Shown: positions 7,482 through 16,225 of the stretch, in pieces | Layout: every line of letters starts with the position of its first letter | Numbering within the stretch: the first letter of the stretch is position 1 | NCBI GenBank assembly: GCA_035465955.1 | Contig: DATIVK010000087.1 | Location: 1-37,316, forward strand | DNA: 37,316 bases | Reading direction: 5' to 3' | From: DATIVK01 sp035465955 | GTDB lineage: Bacteria; Myxococcota; Myxococcia; Myxococcales; Anaeromyxobacteraceae | Notes under the pieces: model-generated | The model's input: the letters and a program-made list of their open reading frames with translations, nothing else | Told to the model about the DNA's origin: nothing | Database searches by the model: none | Made by a program: the position numbers and the translations under genes

Positions 7482-9044
7482 ATGCCCGACGAGACGACCC
7501 CGACGCAGGACGGCCTCGGCGCCACCGAGCGCGAGATCCTGGCGCAGCGACTGAAGAAGGCCGAGGCGCTGCGCGCCCTCGGCGTGAACCCCTACGGCAA
7601 CGGCCACCGCGCGGCCCACGTCACGAAGGATCTCCACGATCGCTACGGCGAGCAGAAGGCCGACGAGATCGCGGCGGATCCGGGGCGCTGGTCGATCGCC
7701 GGCCGCGTGCTCGCGAACCGCACCTTCGGCAAGGCGGCCTTCCTTCGGGTGCGCGACCGCGCCGGCGAGCTCCAGATCTGGGTGAAGAAGGACAAGGTCG
7801 GCGAGAAGGCGTTCGAGGTCTACAAGCTCCTCGACGTGGGCGACGTCGTCGCCGCGGAGGGGCCGGCGACGCGGACCAAGACCGGCGAGCTGACGCTGGA
7901 GGCCGCGACCTTCACGATCCTCACGAAGTCGATCCGCCCGCTGCCCGAGAAGTGGCACGGCCTGAGCGACGTCGAGCAGCGCTACCGCCAGCGCTACGTC
8001 GACCTGATCGTCACGAAGGGCGTGCGCGAAGTCTTCGTGAAGCGGACGCGCATCATCCAGACGATCCGGCGGATGCTCGACGCGCGCGGCTACCTCGAGG
8101 TGGAGACGCCCACCCTCCACAAGCCCGAGGAGGCCGGCGGCGCCGCCGCGCGCCCCTTCGCGACGCACCACAACGCCCTCGACATCGATCTGAAGCTCCG
8201 GATCGCCACCGAGCTGCACCTGAAGCGCCTGATCGTCGGCGGGTTCGACCGCGTCTACGAGATCGGCCGGATCTGGCGGAACGAGGGGATCGACCGTCGC
8301 CACAACCCCGAGTTCACCACGATCGAGTTCTACGAGGCGTACGCCACCCACGAAGACCTGATGCACCTCACCGAGGAGCTCTTCCACGCCCTCGCGGTCG
8401 AGGTGACCGGCGCGGCGAAGGTCGTGTTCCAGGGGCAGGAGATCGACCTCACGCCGCCCTTCCCCCGCGTGTCGCTCATCGCCCTGGCCGCGAAGGCGCT
8501 CGGTCTCTCCGTCGAGGACGCGCTCGCGGGGAGGGGGCTCGCCGAGGCCCTCGGCCGGCTCTCGGCGAAGGAGAACGAGAAGGAGGACGCCTGGAAGCTG
8601 GAGCAGGCGGCCCGGAAGACGCCCGGCGAGGCGCTCGCGGTCGTCTTCGAGATCTTCGGCGAGCCGCAGCTGCCGAAGGACCGCCCCTGCTTCGTCGTCG
8701 ACTTCCCGGTCGAGGCGAGCCCGCTCTCGCGCCGGCGCGACGCGGACCCGCGGCTCGTCGATCGGTTCGAGCTCTTCGTGGCGGGGATGGAGATGGCCAA
8801 CGCCTTCTCCGAGCTGAACGACCCCGCCGACCAGCGCGCCCGCTTCGAGGCGCAGATGAAGGCGAAGGCGGCCGGCGACGAGGAGGCGATGCCCTTCGAC
8901 GAGGACTTCGTCCGCGCCCTGGAGGTCGGGATGCCGCCGACGGCGGGGGAGGGGATCGGGATCGATCGCCTCACGATGCTCCTCACCGACTCGGCGTCGA
9001 TCCGCGAGGTGGTCCTCTTCCCGCTGCTGAAGAGCCGGGAGTAG
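7482..9044 (+). CDS. lysS: Lysyl-tRNA synthetase, class II
   Basis: A 520-residue class II lysyl-tRNA synthetase, which charges tRNA-Lys in the cytoplasm. The N-terminal OB-fold anticodon-binding domain spans about residues 55-150 (SIAGRVLANRTFGKAAFLRV). The catalytic core shows motif 1 around RRMLDARGYLEVETPTL, GGAAARPFATHHNALD, motif 2 RNEGIDRRHNPEFT and motif 3 GEGIGIDRLTMLLT near residues 486-499. Length matches the bacterial family. No strong Shine-Dalgarno precedes the ATG; the start is supported by the N-terminal homologous region and by the upstream promoter. The downstream ABC permease gene begins 4 bases after the stop, so lysS probably leads the outer-membrane biogenesis operon. 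Confidence 0.97.
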   Translation: MPDETTPTQDGLGATEREILAQRLKKAEALRALGVNPYGNGHRAAHVTKDLHDRYGEQKADEIAADPGRWSIAGRVLANRTFGKAAFLRVRDRAGELQIWVKKDKVGEKAFEVYKLLDVGDVVAAEGPATRTKTGELTLEAATFTILTKSIRPLPEKWHGLSDVEQRYRQRYVDLIVTKGVREVFVKRTRIIQTIRRMLDARGYLEVETPTLHKPEEAGGAAARPFATHHNALDIDLKLRIATELHLKRLIVGGFDRVYEIGRIWRNEGIDRRHNPEFTTIEFYEAYATHEDLMHLTEELFHALAVEVTGAAKVVFQGQEIDLTPPFPRVSLIALAAKALGLSVEDALAGRGLAEALGRLSAKENEKEDAWKLEQAARKTPGEALAVVFEIFGEPQLPKDRPCFVVDFPVEASPLSRRRDADPRLVDRFELFVAGMEMANAFSELNDPADQRARFEAQMKAKAAGDEEAMPFDEDFVRALEVGMPPTAGEGIGIDRLTMLLTDSASIREVVLFPLLKSRE

Positions 9045-9048
9045 CGGC

Positions 9049-10947
9049 TTGGACGAGAGCGCGGCGCTCCCCATGACGCAGGCCGGGCGCAGGGTCCCCC
9101 GGGTCTTCGCGCCCGCGTCCTTCGCCCTGGCGCTCGTCGGCGTCCTCGGGACCCTCGGGGTCGCCGCGCAGGCCCACGTCCTCCTCGCCGACCGGCTGCG
9201 GATGGCGGGGGCGGTGGCGGCGGGGCTGGCGGCGCTCGCCGGCGCGGCCTTCGCCGTGCTGCTGGGCGGCGCGGCGGCGATCGTCGGGCGCCGGCTCGCC
9301 TTCTACGAGATCTCGGCGGCCGCGATCCTGGTCCTCGCCGGCGCCGGGCTCCGCGTGGCCGCGATCGCGCGCCACCCGGGCGCCGACGCCCTGAGCCGCA
9401 CCCTGGAGACGCAGGGGACCCTCGTCGCGGTGCTCTTCGCGCTCGGGAGCGCGCTCCTCGCCGCGACCGCCGTCTTCCTCGGCGCCTCGATCGGCTTCCT
9501 CCTCGGAGGGCACGGGCGGCTCGACCTGTCCTTCTCCTGGGAGCTCTTCGTCGCCCGCAGCCACCTGCGGATCTCCGCGCGGACGCTCCTCGGGCTCTTC
9601 GCGCTCGTCGTGACCGGCCTCGTCCCGGGGCTGCTGGTGATGCTCGGGGCCTCGCTCTGGCGCGACGCCGCCGAGCGGCGCGCCGAGCGGCGCGGCGAGC
9701 CCAGCTGGCGGACGCGCCTGCCGGCGACGCACCTCATGACGCTCATCTCGATCGCCGGGGTCGCCATCGGGGTCTGGGCGCTCACCGTGGTCCTGTCCGT
9801 CATGAGCGGCTTCGAGGCCGACCTCATGAAGAAGATCCTCGGGGCGCAGGCGCACGGGCACGTCATGAAGTACGGGGACGGCGAGTTCACCGAGTGGCGG
9901 GACGTGCGGACGCGCCTGCTCTCGGTGCCTGGCCTCCGCGGGGCGACCCCCTTCCTCTACAACGAGGTGATGCTCTCCTCTGGCGGGAACCTGACCGGCG
10001 CCGTCCTGAAGGGGATCGACCCCGACACCGTCGGCACGGTGACGGACCTCGCGGCCAACATCCAGGAGGGGCGGCTGGAGTGGCTCAAGGAGCCCGGCGA
10101 GATCGCCCGCAAGGCCGGCGAGGGGGAGCCCGCCGCCGCGCCGCCGAAGCGCTCGCTGCCGGGGATCGTGATCGGGCGCGAGCTGTCGCGCGGCCTCCGC
10201 GTCTTCGTGGGCGACACGGTCGACGTCGTCTCCCCGCTCGGCGACCTGGGGCCCGCCGGGCCCCAGCCGAAGAGCCGCACCTTCCGGGTGGCGGCGATCT
10301 TCTACAGCGGCATGTACGAGTTCGACTCCAAGTTCGCGTACCTCGAGCTCCGCGAGGCGCAGCGCTTCTTCGGCACCGGCGACTCGGTCACCGGCATCGA
10401 GGTGAAGGTGGCCGACGTCGACCTCGCGCGCGCGACCATGTCCCGCGCCCTGGCCGCGCTCGACGGCTACCCGTACCGCGTGAAGGACTGGGGGGAGATG
10501 AACCGCAACCTCTTCTCGGCGCTCCAGATGGAGAAGGTGGTGATGGCGATCATCCTCGGCTTCATCGTGCTGGTCGCCAGCTGCACCATCGTGGCGACGC
10601 TCATCATGCTGGTCCTCGAGAAGACGCGGGAGATCTCGGTCCTCAAGTCGATGGGGGCGTCGGTCGCGAGCGTGATGAAGGTCTTCGTCGCCGAGGGGCT
10701 CGTCATCGGCGCGATCGGGACGCTCTTCGGCCTCACCCTCGGCCTCGGCACCTGCCTGCTGATCGACAAGGTGGGGATCCCGCTCGACCCCGACGTCTAC
10801 TACATCGACAACCTGCCGGTGCTGATCGATCCGGCGCAGTTCGTCTTCTGCGCCCTCGCCGCCACCGCGCTCTCGTACCTCGCCACCCTCTACCCGGCCA
10901 CGAAGGCGGCGCGGCTGCGCCCCGTCGACGGCCTCCGGAGCGAGTGA
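9049..10947 (+). CDS. lolC: LolC/LolE-family ABC transporter permease with extended N-terminus
   Basis: A 632-residue inner-membrane permease of the lipoprotein-releasing LolCDE complex, adjacent to its ATPase gene. The core (from about residue 226) has the family start LISIAGVAIGVWALTVVLSV MSGFE, a large periplasmic domain (about 260-500) and C-terminal FtsX-type helices (VVMAIILGFIVLVASCTIVA, ISVLKSMGAS, LATLYPATKAARLRPVDGLR). Canonical LolC/E is about 400 residues. Here about 225 extra N-terminal residues carry roughly five added hydrophobic helices (about 24-45, 52-80, 88-106, 123-152, 178-203). The TTG at 9049 has GGGAG 7 bases upstream; an ATG at 9073 is the alternative. It is the only permease gene here, so the complex may be a LolF-like homodimer (inference). 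Confidence 0.88.
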   Translation: MDESAALPMTQAGRRVPRVFAPASFALALVGVLGTLGVAAQAHVLLADRLRMAGAVAAGLAALAGAAFAVLLGGAAAIVGRRLAFYEISAAAILVLAGAGLRVAAIARHPGADALSRTLETQGTLVAVLFALGSALLAATAVFLGASIGFLLGGHGRLDLSFSWELFVARSHLRISARTLLGLFALVVTGLVPGLLVMLGASLWRDAAERRAERRGEPSWRTRLPATHLMTLISIAGVAIGVWALTVVLSVMSGFEADLMKKILGAQAHGHVMKYGDGEFTEWRDVRTRLLSVPGLRGATPFLYNEVMLSSGGNLTGAVLKGIDPDTVGTVTDLAANIQEGRLEWLKEPGEIARKAGEGEPAAAPPKRSLPGIVIGRELSRGLRVFVGDTVDVVSPLGDLGPAGPQPKSRTFRVAAIFYSGMYEFDSKFAYLELREAQRFFGTGDSVTGIEVKVADVDLARATMSRALAALDGYPYRVKDWGEMNRNLFSALQMEKVVMAIILGFIVLVASCTIVATLIMLVLEKTREISVLKSMGASVASVMKVFVAEGLVIGAIGTLFGLTLGLGTCLLIDKVGIPLDPDVYYIDNLPVLIDPAQFVFCALAATALSYLATLYPATKAARLRPVDGLRSE

Positions 10948-11639
10948 TGGCCGACGCCGCCGGCGCGCCCGCGCCGTTCGTCCGGATCGAGGGGTTGACC
11001 AAGGCCTACCTGCACGGCGGCAAGCGGCTCGAGGTGCTGCGCGGGCTCGATCTCGACATCGCGGCGGGGGAGCTGGTCGCCCTCACCGGCCCGTCGGGCG
11101 CCGGGAAGAGCACCTTCCTCCACGTGGTCGGCACCCTGGACGCCCCCACGCACGGCCGCGTCCTGTTCGACGGCGAGGACGTCTTCGCCCGCGGCGAGGA
11201 GGCGCTCGCCGACTTCCGCAACGAGGCGATCGGCTTCGTCTTCCAGAGCCACCACCTCCTCCCGGAGTTCACGGCGCTGGAGAACGCGATGATGCCCGCG
11301 CTCGTGGCGAGGCGCGCCCGCGCGGACGCGCGCCGCAGCGCCGAGGAGATGCTGGCGCTCGTCGGGCTCTCGGAGCGGGTGGACCACAAGCCGGGCGAGC
11401 TCTCCGGGGGCGAGCAGCAGCGCGTGGCGCTCGCGCGGGCCCTCTGCCTGCGGCCGCGCCTCCTGCTGGCCGACGAGCCGACCGGGAACCTCGACCCGCG
11501 CACCGCCGAGGGGATCCACGCGCTCCTCGTGGATCTCAACCGGCGGCTCGGGATCACGGCGGTCGTCGTCACGCACAACGAGCAGCTCGCGGCGTCGCTC
11601 CCGCGCCGGCTCCGGCTGGACGCCGGGAGGCTGGCGTGA
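10947..11639 (+). CDS. lolD: Lipoprotein-releasing system ATPase
   Basis: A 230-residue ABC ATPase that powers lipoprotein release from the inner membrane. Walker A is GPSGAGKS (48-55), the Q-loop is GFVFQSHHLLPEFTALEN, the signature is LSGGEQQRVALARAL (152-166), Walker B is LLLADEPTGNLD (172-183) and the switch His is in VVVTHN. The 'HHLLPEFTALENAMMP' segment is characteristic of LolD within the MacB/LolD group. The start overlaps the permease stop as TGATG, giving a translationally coupled pair. Length is standard. Confidence is high because both subfamily motifs and context agree. Confidence 0.95.
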   Translation: MADAAGAPAPFVRIEGLTKAYLHGGKRLEVLRGLDLDIAAGELVALTGPSGAGKSTFLHVVGTLDAPTHGRVLFDGEDVFARGEEALADFRNEAIGFVFQSHHLLPEFTALENAMMPALVARRARADARRSAEEMLALVGLSERVDHKPGELSGGEQQRVALARALCLRPRLLLADEPTGNLDPRTAEGIHALLVDLNRRLGITAVVVTHNEQLAASLPRRLRLDAGRLA

Positions 11640-11653
11640 GCCGCCACGAAGGT

Positions 11654-11682
11654 TTGAGGTTTCGCCCCCGTTGCACTAGATT
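11654..11682 (+). promoter_or_regulatory. Predicted bamA promoter
   Basis: TTGAGG (11654-11659) and TAGATT (11677-11682) are 17 bases apart in an unusually A+T-rich patch between lolD and bamA. The -10 ends 10 bases before the GTG at 11693, so the transcript would carry about a 3-4 base leader. This supports 11693 as the translation start. BamA could thus be expressed independently of the upstream lysS-lolCD genes. Confidence 0.5.
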
Positions 11683-11692
11683 CCGCGGCTTC

Positions 11693-14071
11693 GTGAAGCG
11701 TCTCTCGCCCCACCTCCTCGGCCTCGTCGCCGCACTGCTCGTCGCGTCCCCGGCGCCGGCCGCCGCGCAGCCGGAGCCGGGCGCCGTGGTGAAGGAGGTG
11801 CGGATCGAGGGGACCCGCCGCGTCGAGCCGGACGCCGTGAAGGCCGCCCTCGCGACCCGGGCCGGCCGCCCCTGGGACCCGAAGCGGGTGGACGCCGACG
11901 TGCGCGCGGTGATGAAGCTCGGCTTCTTCTCGGACGTCACGGTGAGGATGGAGGGGGAGCCCGACGCACCGGTCCTCGTCTACGTGGTGGCCGAGAAGCC
12001 CACCGTGAGCGAGTGGCGCCTCCAGGGGAACCACGAGATCTCGAAGGACGACCTCAAGGAATCCATCGAGGTGAAGCCCTTCCAGGTCCTCGACCTGGTC
12101 GCCGTCCGCAAGGACGTGAAGAAGATCCAGGAGAAGTACGTCGAGAAGGGGTTCTACCTCGCCGAGGTGAGGTACGAGCTCAAGGAGCAGCCGGAGAACC
12201 AGGTGGCGGTCGTCTACGTCGTGGACGAGAAGGCCAAGGTCCAGATCAAGGAGATCCGCTTCCTCGGCAACGAGAAGGTCTCCCGGTCCGACCTGCTCGG
12301 CGCCATGCTCACCAAGGAGGGGGGGCTCCTCTCCGCCGTCTCCAGCGCCGGCACCTACCGCGAGGACATGTTCCAGCGGGACCTCCAGGCGCTCCAGCTC
12401 GCGTACCTCGACCGCGGCTACGTCAACGCCAAGGTGGGCAAGCCGACCGTCGATCTCTCTCCCGACCGGCGCTACCTCTTCGTCGCCATCCCCGTCGAGG
12501 AGGGGGACCAGTTCCGCATCGGCAAGCTCGGCTTCTCCGGGAAGACCCTCGGGGAGGACGCGAGGCTCCCGGGGCTCGTGAAGTCGGAGCGGGGCGCGAT
12601 CTTCTCCAGCAGCGTCGTGCGGGGCGACCTGCAGGCGGTCGCCGACGTGTACCGCGACCGGGGCTACGCGAACGCCAACGTCGTGCCGATGACCCAGGTC
12701 GACGCGAAGGCCCGCGTCATCGACATCGACTACGAGGTCCAGCCCGGCGGCCTGGTCCGGTTCGAGCGCATCGAGATCACCGGCAACACGAAGACCCGCG
12801 ACAAGGTCATCCGCCGCGAGCTCCGCATCTACGAAGGGGAGCTCTTCAGCGGGAAGGGGATGCGCCAGTCGAAGCAGCGCGTCACCGCCCTCGGCTTCTT
12901 CGAGACCGTGGAGATCACCACGCGGCGGGGCAGCTCCGACGACCTCCTCATCGCCACGGTGGAGGTCAAGGAGCGCTCGACCGGGACCTTCCAGCTGGGC
13001 GCCGGGTTCTCGTCGTACGAGAACTTCGTCCTCACCGGGCAGATCTCGCAGAACAACTTCTTCGGCTGGGGCCAGACGCTGTCGCTCCAGCTGCAGTGGT
13101 CCTCGCTCCGCCAGCTCGGGACGATCCAGTTCGTCGAGCCCTACTTCCTCGACACCGCCTGGACCTTCGCCTTCGACCTCTACGCGTCCGAGGGGACCTA
13201 CACCAACTTCAGCCGCCGCGCGGTCGGCGGCAACATGACCTGGGGCTACGAGCTCTCCGGGCTCCAGTCGATCTTCCCGTTCGCGAAGGCCCTCGAGGAC
13301 GTCCGGGTCTTCGGCACCTACACCAACGAGACCGTGAGCGTGACGCCCGCGGCGGGCGAGGTCCCGCTCTTCAACCGGTACCGCGACGGCTGGACGAGCT
13401 CGGTCCGCGGCTCGATCGTGGTGGACAAGCGGGACAACCGGCTCTTCCCGTCGCGCGGGTTCTACGGGTCGCTCTCCGCGGAGGCGGCCCCGCCCGCGCT
13501 CGCGCCGAACCTCCTCTTCGGCAACCAGGTGAACCTCTTCCGGCGGTACGCCGCCGACGTGCGGTTCTACCACCCGGTGATCGCGGGCATCGTCTTCCGG
13601 AGCAAGCTGACGCTCGGCTACATCGAGGACTGGGACGAGGCGCACCGCGTGCCCATCTCGGAGCTCTACTTCGTCGGCGGCATCAACTCCGTGCGCGGCT
13701 ACCAGATGTACTCGATCTCGCCGACGCTCCGGGTGCACCGCTCGATGGACGACGCCGGCTTCGACACCAACGTGGGCGGGAACAAGCAGGCGATCCTCAA
13801 CCTGGAGCTGGAGCTCCCGTTCTTCGAGTCGGCCGGGATCCGCGCCGTCGTCTTCGCCGACGCCGGCAACGCCTTCGCCCGCGGGCAGTGGAGCGATCCC
13901 AACGTCTCCGGGTCGCTCTACAAGTCGGTCGGCTTCGGGATCCGCTGGATGAGCCCCGTCGGTCCGCTCCGGTTCGAGTGGGGCATCCCGCTCGACCGCC
14001 GCAAGGACCAGGACGGCCGGTACATCGACCGCCCGCTCGACTTCCAGTTCACCATCGGCAACTTCTTCTAG
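11693..14071 (+). CDS. bamA: BamA, outer-membrane protein assembly factor
   Basis: A 792-residue (from this start) Omp85 protein that inserts beta-barrel proteins into the outer membrane. A signal peptide (VKRLSPHLLGLVAALLVASP) is followed by five POTRA domains over about residues 28-370, beginning VVKEVRIEGTRRVEPDAVKA and ending near FETVEITTRRGSSDD. The barrel carries DKRDNRLFPSRGFYGS, the lid motif VRGYQ and a last strand ending TIGNFF with the expected C-terminal Phe. GTG 11693 is chosen because it gives a normal signal peptide and fits the promoter spacing; an upstream GTG at 11636 overlaps the lolD stop and would add 19 Arg-rich residues. It is followed by skp and lipid A genes, the common order in proteobacteria and relatives. 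Confidence 0.96.
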   Translation: MKRLSPHLLGLVAALLVASPAPAAAQPEPGAVVKEVRIEGTRRVEPDAVKAALATRAGRPWDPKRVDADVRAVMKLGFFSDVTVRMEGEPDAPVLVYVVAEKPTVSEWRLQGNHEISKDDLKESIEVKPFQVLDLVAVRKDVKKIQEKYVEKGFYLAEVRYELKEQPENQVAVVYVVDEKAKVQIKEIRFLGNEKVSRSDLLGAMLTKEGGLLSAVSSAGTYREDMFQRDLQALQLAYLDRGYVNAKVGKPTVDLSPDRRYLFVAIPVEEGDQFRIGKLGFSGKTLGEDARLPGLVKSERGAIFSSSVVRGDLQAVADVYRDRGYANANVVPMTQVDAKARVIDIDYEVQPGGLVRFERIEITGNTKTRDKVIRRELRIYEGELFSGKGMRQSKQRVTALGFFETVEITTRRGSSDDLLIATVEVKERSTGTFQLGAGFSSYENFVLTGQISQNNFFGWGQTLSLQLQWSSLRQLGTIQFVEPYFLDTAWTFAFDLYASEGTYTNFSRRAVGGNMTWGYELSGLQSIFPFAKALEDVRVFGTYTNETVSVTPAAGEVPLFNRYRDGWTSSVRGSIVVDKRDNRLFPSRGFYGSLSAEAAPPALAPNLLFGNQVNLFRRYAADVRFYHPVIAGIVFRSKLTLGYIEDWDEAHRVPISELYFVGGINSVRGYQMYSISPTLRVHRSMDDAGFDTNVGGNKQAILNLELELPFFESAGIRAVVFADAGNAFARGQWSDPNVSGSLYKSVGFGIRWMSPVGPLRFEWGIPLDRRKDQDGRYIDRPLDFQFTIGNFF

Positions 14072-14090
14072 CCTCCGGAAAGGAGCCGTC

Positions 14091-14657
14091 ATGCGCCACC
14101 TCCGCCTCGTCGCCCCCCTCACCCTCCTCACCGCGCTCGCCGGGACGCTCGCGCCGGCCGCCGCCCGGGCCGCCGACCTCAAGATCGGCTACGTGGACCT
14201 CCAGCGCGCCGTCTCCGAGGTCGAGGAGGGGAAGGCCGCTCGCGCCCAGCTCAAGCGGGAGTTCGACGAGAAGCAGAAGAAGCTCGACGGGAAGGAGGCC
14301 GAGCTCAAGAAGCTCCAGGCCGACTTCGAGAAGCAGGCGGTGGTCCTCTCCGAGCAGGCCAAGAAGGAGAAGGCCGACGAGCTGGAGCGCAAGTTCGGCG
14401 AGGCCCAGGCGCTGCTCCGGCAGCTCCAGCAGGAGCTCGGCGGCCGCGAGCGCGAGCTGATGAGCGCCCTCTTCGACAAGATGGGGCAGATCGTCAAGGA
14501 GATCGCGGAGGCGGAGGGCTTCACCTTCGTCTTCGAGAAGAACCAGTCGGGCATCATGTACGCCCCGTCGTCGCTCGACGTGACCAACGAGCTGGTCCGC
14601 AAGTACAACGCGCGCTTCTCGAAGAAGGGCGCCGCGGCCCCCGCCTCCAAGAAGTAG
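14091..14657 (+). CDS. skp: Skp/OmpH-family periplasmic chaperone
   Basis: A 188-residue periplasmic chaperone that holds unfolded outer-membrane proteins for BamA. It has a signal peptide (residues 1-28, ending AAARAAD), the first strand KIGYVDLQRAVSEVEEG, a long charged coiled coil (about 45-140, rich in Lys and Glu) and the return strand FTFVFEKNQSGIMYA. A poly-Lys tail ends the protein. AAGGAG lies at ideal distance from the ATG. It sits 19 bases after bamA and 7 bases before lpxD, matching the classical bamA-skp-lpxD cluster. Confidence 0.94.
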   Translation: MRHLRLVAPLTLLTALAGTLAPAAARAADLKIGYVDLQRAVSEVEEGKAARAQLKREFDEKQKKLDGKEAELKKLQADFEKQAVVLSEQAKKEKADELERKFGEAQALLRQLQQELGGRERELMSALFDKMGQIVKEIAEAEGFTFVFEKNQSGIMYAPSSLDVTNELVRKYNARFSKKGAAAPASKK

Positions 14658-14664
14658 GCGCGCG

Positions 14665-15723
14665 ATGGGATTCACGCTCCAGGAGCTCGCCGGCCGCGTC
14701 GGCGGGACGGTGACCGGCGACGCCGCCCTCGTGGTCGAGGGGATCGCGCCGCTCGAGGTCGCCGGCCCCGCGCAGCTCTCGTTCTTCTCCAACAAGAAGT
14801 ACCGGAAGGCCTTCGACGCCACGGCCGCGGGGGCCGTGCTGGTGGAGCCGGGCACCGAGGCGGCCGCCGGCCGCACGCTGCTCGTGGTCGAGAACGCCTA
14901 CCTCGCGTTCGCGAAGATCTCGACCCTCTTCCACCCGCCGCGCGAGCCGCTGCCCGAGATCGCCCCGACGGCGGTGATCCACCCGACGGCGACGGTCCAC
15001 CCGAGCGCCCAGGTGATGCCGCTGGCCTGCGTCGGCCCCGGCGCCGTCGTCGGCCCGCGGACGATCGTCTTCCCGGGGGCGCACGTCGGCCAGGACGCGA
15101 AGGTCGGCGCGGACTGCGTGCTCTACCACAACGTCGTGGTCCGCGAGCGCTGCGTCCTCGGTGACCGCGTCATCCTCCAGCCCGGCGTGGTGATCGGCGC
15201 CGACGGCTTCGGCTACGCGCTGGACCTGGAGGGGGACGGCCACGGGCCCCGCCACTTCAAGGTGCCGCAGGCCGGCCACGTCGTGATCGAGGACGACGTG
15301 GAGATCGGCGCCAACTCCTGCGTGGACCGCGCGACGCTCGGCGTGACCCGCGTCGGCCGCGGCGCCAAGATCGACAACCTCTGCCAGATCGCCCACAACG
15401 TCGAGGTCGGGCCGCTCTGCATCCTCGCGTCGCAGGTGGGGATCGCCGGCTCCACGAAGCTGGGGATGGGGGTGGTCCTGTGGGGACAGGCCGGCGTCGT
15501 CGGTCACCTCACCATCGGCGACCGCGCCGTCGTCAACGCGCAGTCCGGCGTCGGGCACGACCTGGAGGCGGGGGCGCGCGTCGCCGGCTCGCCCGCCAAG
15601 CCCGACGTGCAGTGGGCCCGCAACTCCGCGGTCTTCGACCGCCTCACCGACATGCGGCGCGAGCTGCGCGAGCTCCGCAAGGAAGTCGACGCGCTCCGCG
15701 CCGCGAAGAGGGACTCCGAATGA
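14665..15723 (+). CDS. lpxD: UDP-3-O-(3-hydroxyacyl)glucosamine N-acyltransferase
   Basis: A 352-residue acyltransferase, third step of lipid A synthesis, acting as a cytoplasmic trimer. The N-terminal uridine-binding domain (about residues 1-100) contains PLEVAGPAQLSFFSNKKYRK. It is followed by a left-handed beta-helix of hexapeptide repeats (about 105-320), with GADGFGYA, the catalytic-region His in CQIAHNVEVG and GIAGSTKLG. A short C-terminal helix (LRELRKEVDALRAAK) ends it. The stop overlaps the fabZ start as ATGA. Confidence 0.96.
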   Translation: MGFTLQELAGRVGGTVTGDAALVVEGIAPLEVAGPAQLSFFSNKKYRKAFDATAAGAVLVEPGTEAAAGRTLLVVENAYLAFAKISTLFHPPREPLPEIAPTAVIHPTATVHPSAQVMPLACVGPGAVVGPRTIVFPGAHVGQDAKVGADCVLYHNVVVRERCVLGDRVILQPGVVIGADGFGYALDLEGDGHGPRHFKVPQAGHVVIEDDVEIGANSCVDRATLGVTRVGRGAKIDNLCQIAHNVEVGPLCILASQVGIAGSTKLGMGVVLWGQAGVVGHLTIGDRAVVNAQSGVGHDLEAGARVAGSPAKPDVQWARNSAVFDRLTDMRRELRELRKEVDALRAAKRDSE

Positions 15724-16199
15724 ACGACAAGACCCGCGCGCCCGCCGTCATCCTCGACGTCGAGGGGATCCAGCGGCTCCTCCCGCACCGCCCGCCGTTC
15801 CTCCTCGTCGACCGCGTGGTCGAGTTCGTGCCGAACGAGCGGCTCGTGGCCTGGAAGGGCGTGACGATGAACGAGCCCTTCTTCCCGGGCCACTTCCCCG
15901 GCCACCCGGTGATGCCCGGGGTCCTCATCCTCGAGGCGCTCGCCCAGGCCGGCGCGCTCCTCGCGATCATGTCGATCGGCCCCGAGGCGGCGGACAAGAT
16001 CACCTACCTCATGGGGATCGACGGCGCGAAGTTCCGCAAGCCGGTCGTCCCGGGCGACCGGCTCGAGCTGCACCTCGAGGTGACGAAGCAGAAGGGGGCC
16101 GTCTGGAAGGAGGCCGCGAAGGCGGTCGTCGACGGCCAGGTCGTCGCGGAGTGCGAGTTCATGGCGATGCTCGCCGATCGCGAGCAGCCGGCGAAGTAG
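15720..16199 (+). CDS. fabZ: 3-hydroxyacyl-ACP dehydratase
   Basis: A 159-residue hot-dog-fold dehydratase of fatty acid elongation. The active-site His58 lies in FFPGHFPGHPVMPG and the catalytic Glu72 in LILEALAQAGA. LLPHRPPFLLVDRV near residues 20-33 is also characteristic. The ATG overlaps the lpxD stop, and lpxA follows 26 bases later. FabZ competes with LpxA and LpxD for 3-hydroxyacyl-ACP, so this coupling joins membrane-phospholipid and lipid A supply. Confidence 0.96.
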   Translation: MNDKTRAPAVILDVEGIQRLLPHRPPFLLVDRVVEFVPNERLVAWKGVTMNEPFFPGHFPGHPVMPGVLILEALAQAGALLAIMSIGPEAADKITYLMGIDGAKFRKPVVPGDRLELHLEVTKQKGAVWKEAAKAVVDGQVVAECEFMAMLADREQPAK

Positions 16200-16225
16200 G
16201 GCCGGGACCGGACGAGGAGCCCGAC

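Noticed and set aside
11636..11692. Upstream GTG start for bamA overlapping the lolD stop
   Set aside because: It would add 19 Arg-rich residues before the signal peptide and would lie upstream of the predicted bamA promoter; kept only as an alternative.
11006..14182. Long minus-strand open frame opposite lolD and bamA
   Set aside because: Same reason: low-complexity translation, no domain, and covered by certain genes on the plus strand.
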